Shown here one piece after another: positions 63,927-64,000 of a stretch of 64,000 nucleotides of DNA. Origin of the DNA: Eublepharis macularius. Taxonomy: Eukaryota; Chordata; Lepidosauria; Squamata; Eublepharidae. The stretch is from NCBI RefSeq assembly GCF_028583425.1, contig NC_072800.1, positions 93,341,001 to 93,405,000 on the forward strand, given 5' to 3'. Below the pieces are notes generated by a model. The model was given only the letters and a program-made list of their open reading frames with translations, searched no databases and was not told the origin of the DNA. Position 1 is the first letter of the stretch; each line of letters starts with the position of its first letter. Position numbers and translations under genes: made by a program.

Positions 63927-64000
63927 CTCAGACATGACATTCTGCCCCCCCCCAAAGATGGCCCCTTTCCTCAAGGGCCAGGTTTGTCAGGAAGTTTGAA

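Overview
The window is nuclear DNA from a squamate reptile, most likely a lizard. The reasons are vertebrate exon/intron genes, squamate-type interspersed repeats (Sauria SINE with a Bov-B-like 3' end, 5S-rRNA-derived SINEs, CR1, L2-like and L1 LINEs), and reptile-style cathelicidins. Species cannot be fixed from sequence alone; a gekkotan is possible from the repeats and peptides, but this is a guess.

The region holds four complete protein-coding genes. Three cathelicidin host-defence peptide genes (A, B and C) lie on the minus strand at 5.3-13.3, 21.0-27.7 and 57.5-61.6 kb. Each has the canonical four exons: signal peptide plus cathelin start, 36-codon exon 2, 28-codon exon 3, and a separate exon for the mature cationic peptide. 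Splice sites, reading phase and the four cathelin cysteines are intact in all three. A nine-exon family-2 cytochrome P450 gene (493 aa, all standard motifs present) lies between B and C on the plus strand at 32.0-51.1 kb.

A and B are products of a local duplication. They share promoter sequence, exon 2 at 107/108 bases, and a roughly 500-bp piece of intron 1 that carries the same hAT-type insertion. Exons 1, 3 and 4 have diverged much more, so the similarity is mosaic. C is an older paralogue with a different processing region. Each cathelicidin gene has a TATA-like box 50-60 bp upstream of its start codon and an AATAAA 150-210 bp after its stop. The P450 has no evident functional link to the peptides beyond proximity.

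Most of the rest is repeat DNA, often nested. Recurrent types are: (1) fold-back hAT MITEs with TIR CAGGGCTTTTTTTC and 8-bp target duplications; (2) hAT-type MITEs with TIR TAGGGTTGCC and 8-bp duplications; (3) near-perfect palindromes ending GAGCCAAGC or GGGCCAAGC with 3-bp TTA/TCA/TGA duplications (PIF/Harbinger-like); (4) CpG-rich palindromes ending GGCCG with 3-bp duplications, often CTG; (5) a Penelope-like family with 12-13-bp duplications whose core resembles a hammerhead ribozyme, including a five-unit 52-bp tandem array at 58.1-58.4 kb. Stretches at 0.1-0.57, 2.6-3.2, 3.34-4.1, 29.3-30.5, 49.0-49.85 and 55.3-56.1 kb hold nothing recognisable.
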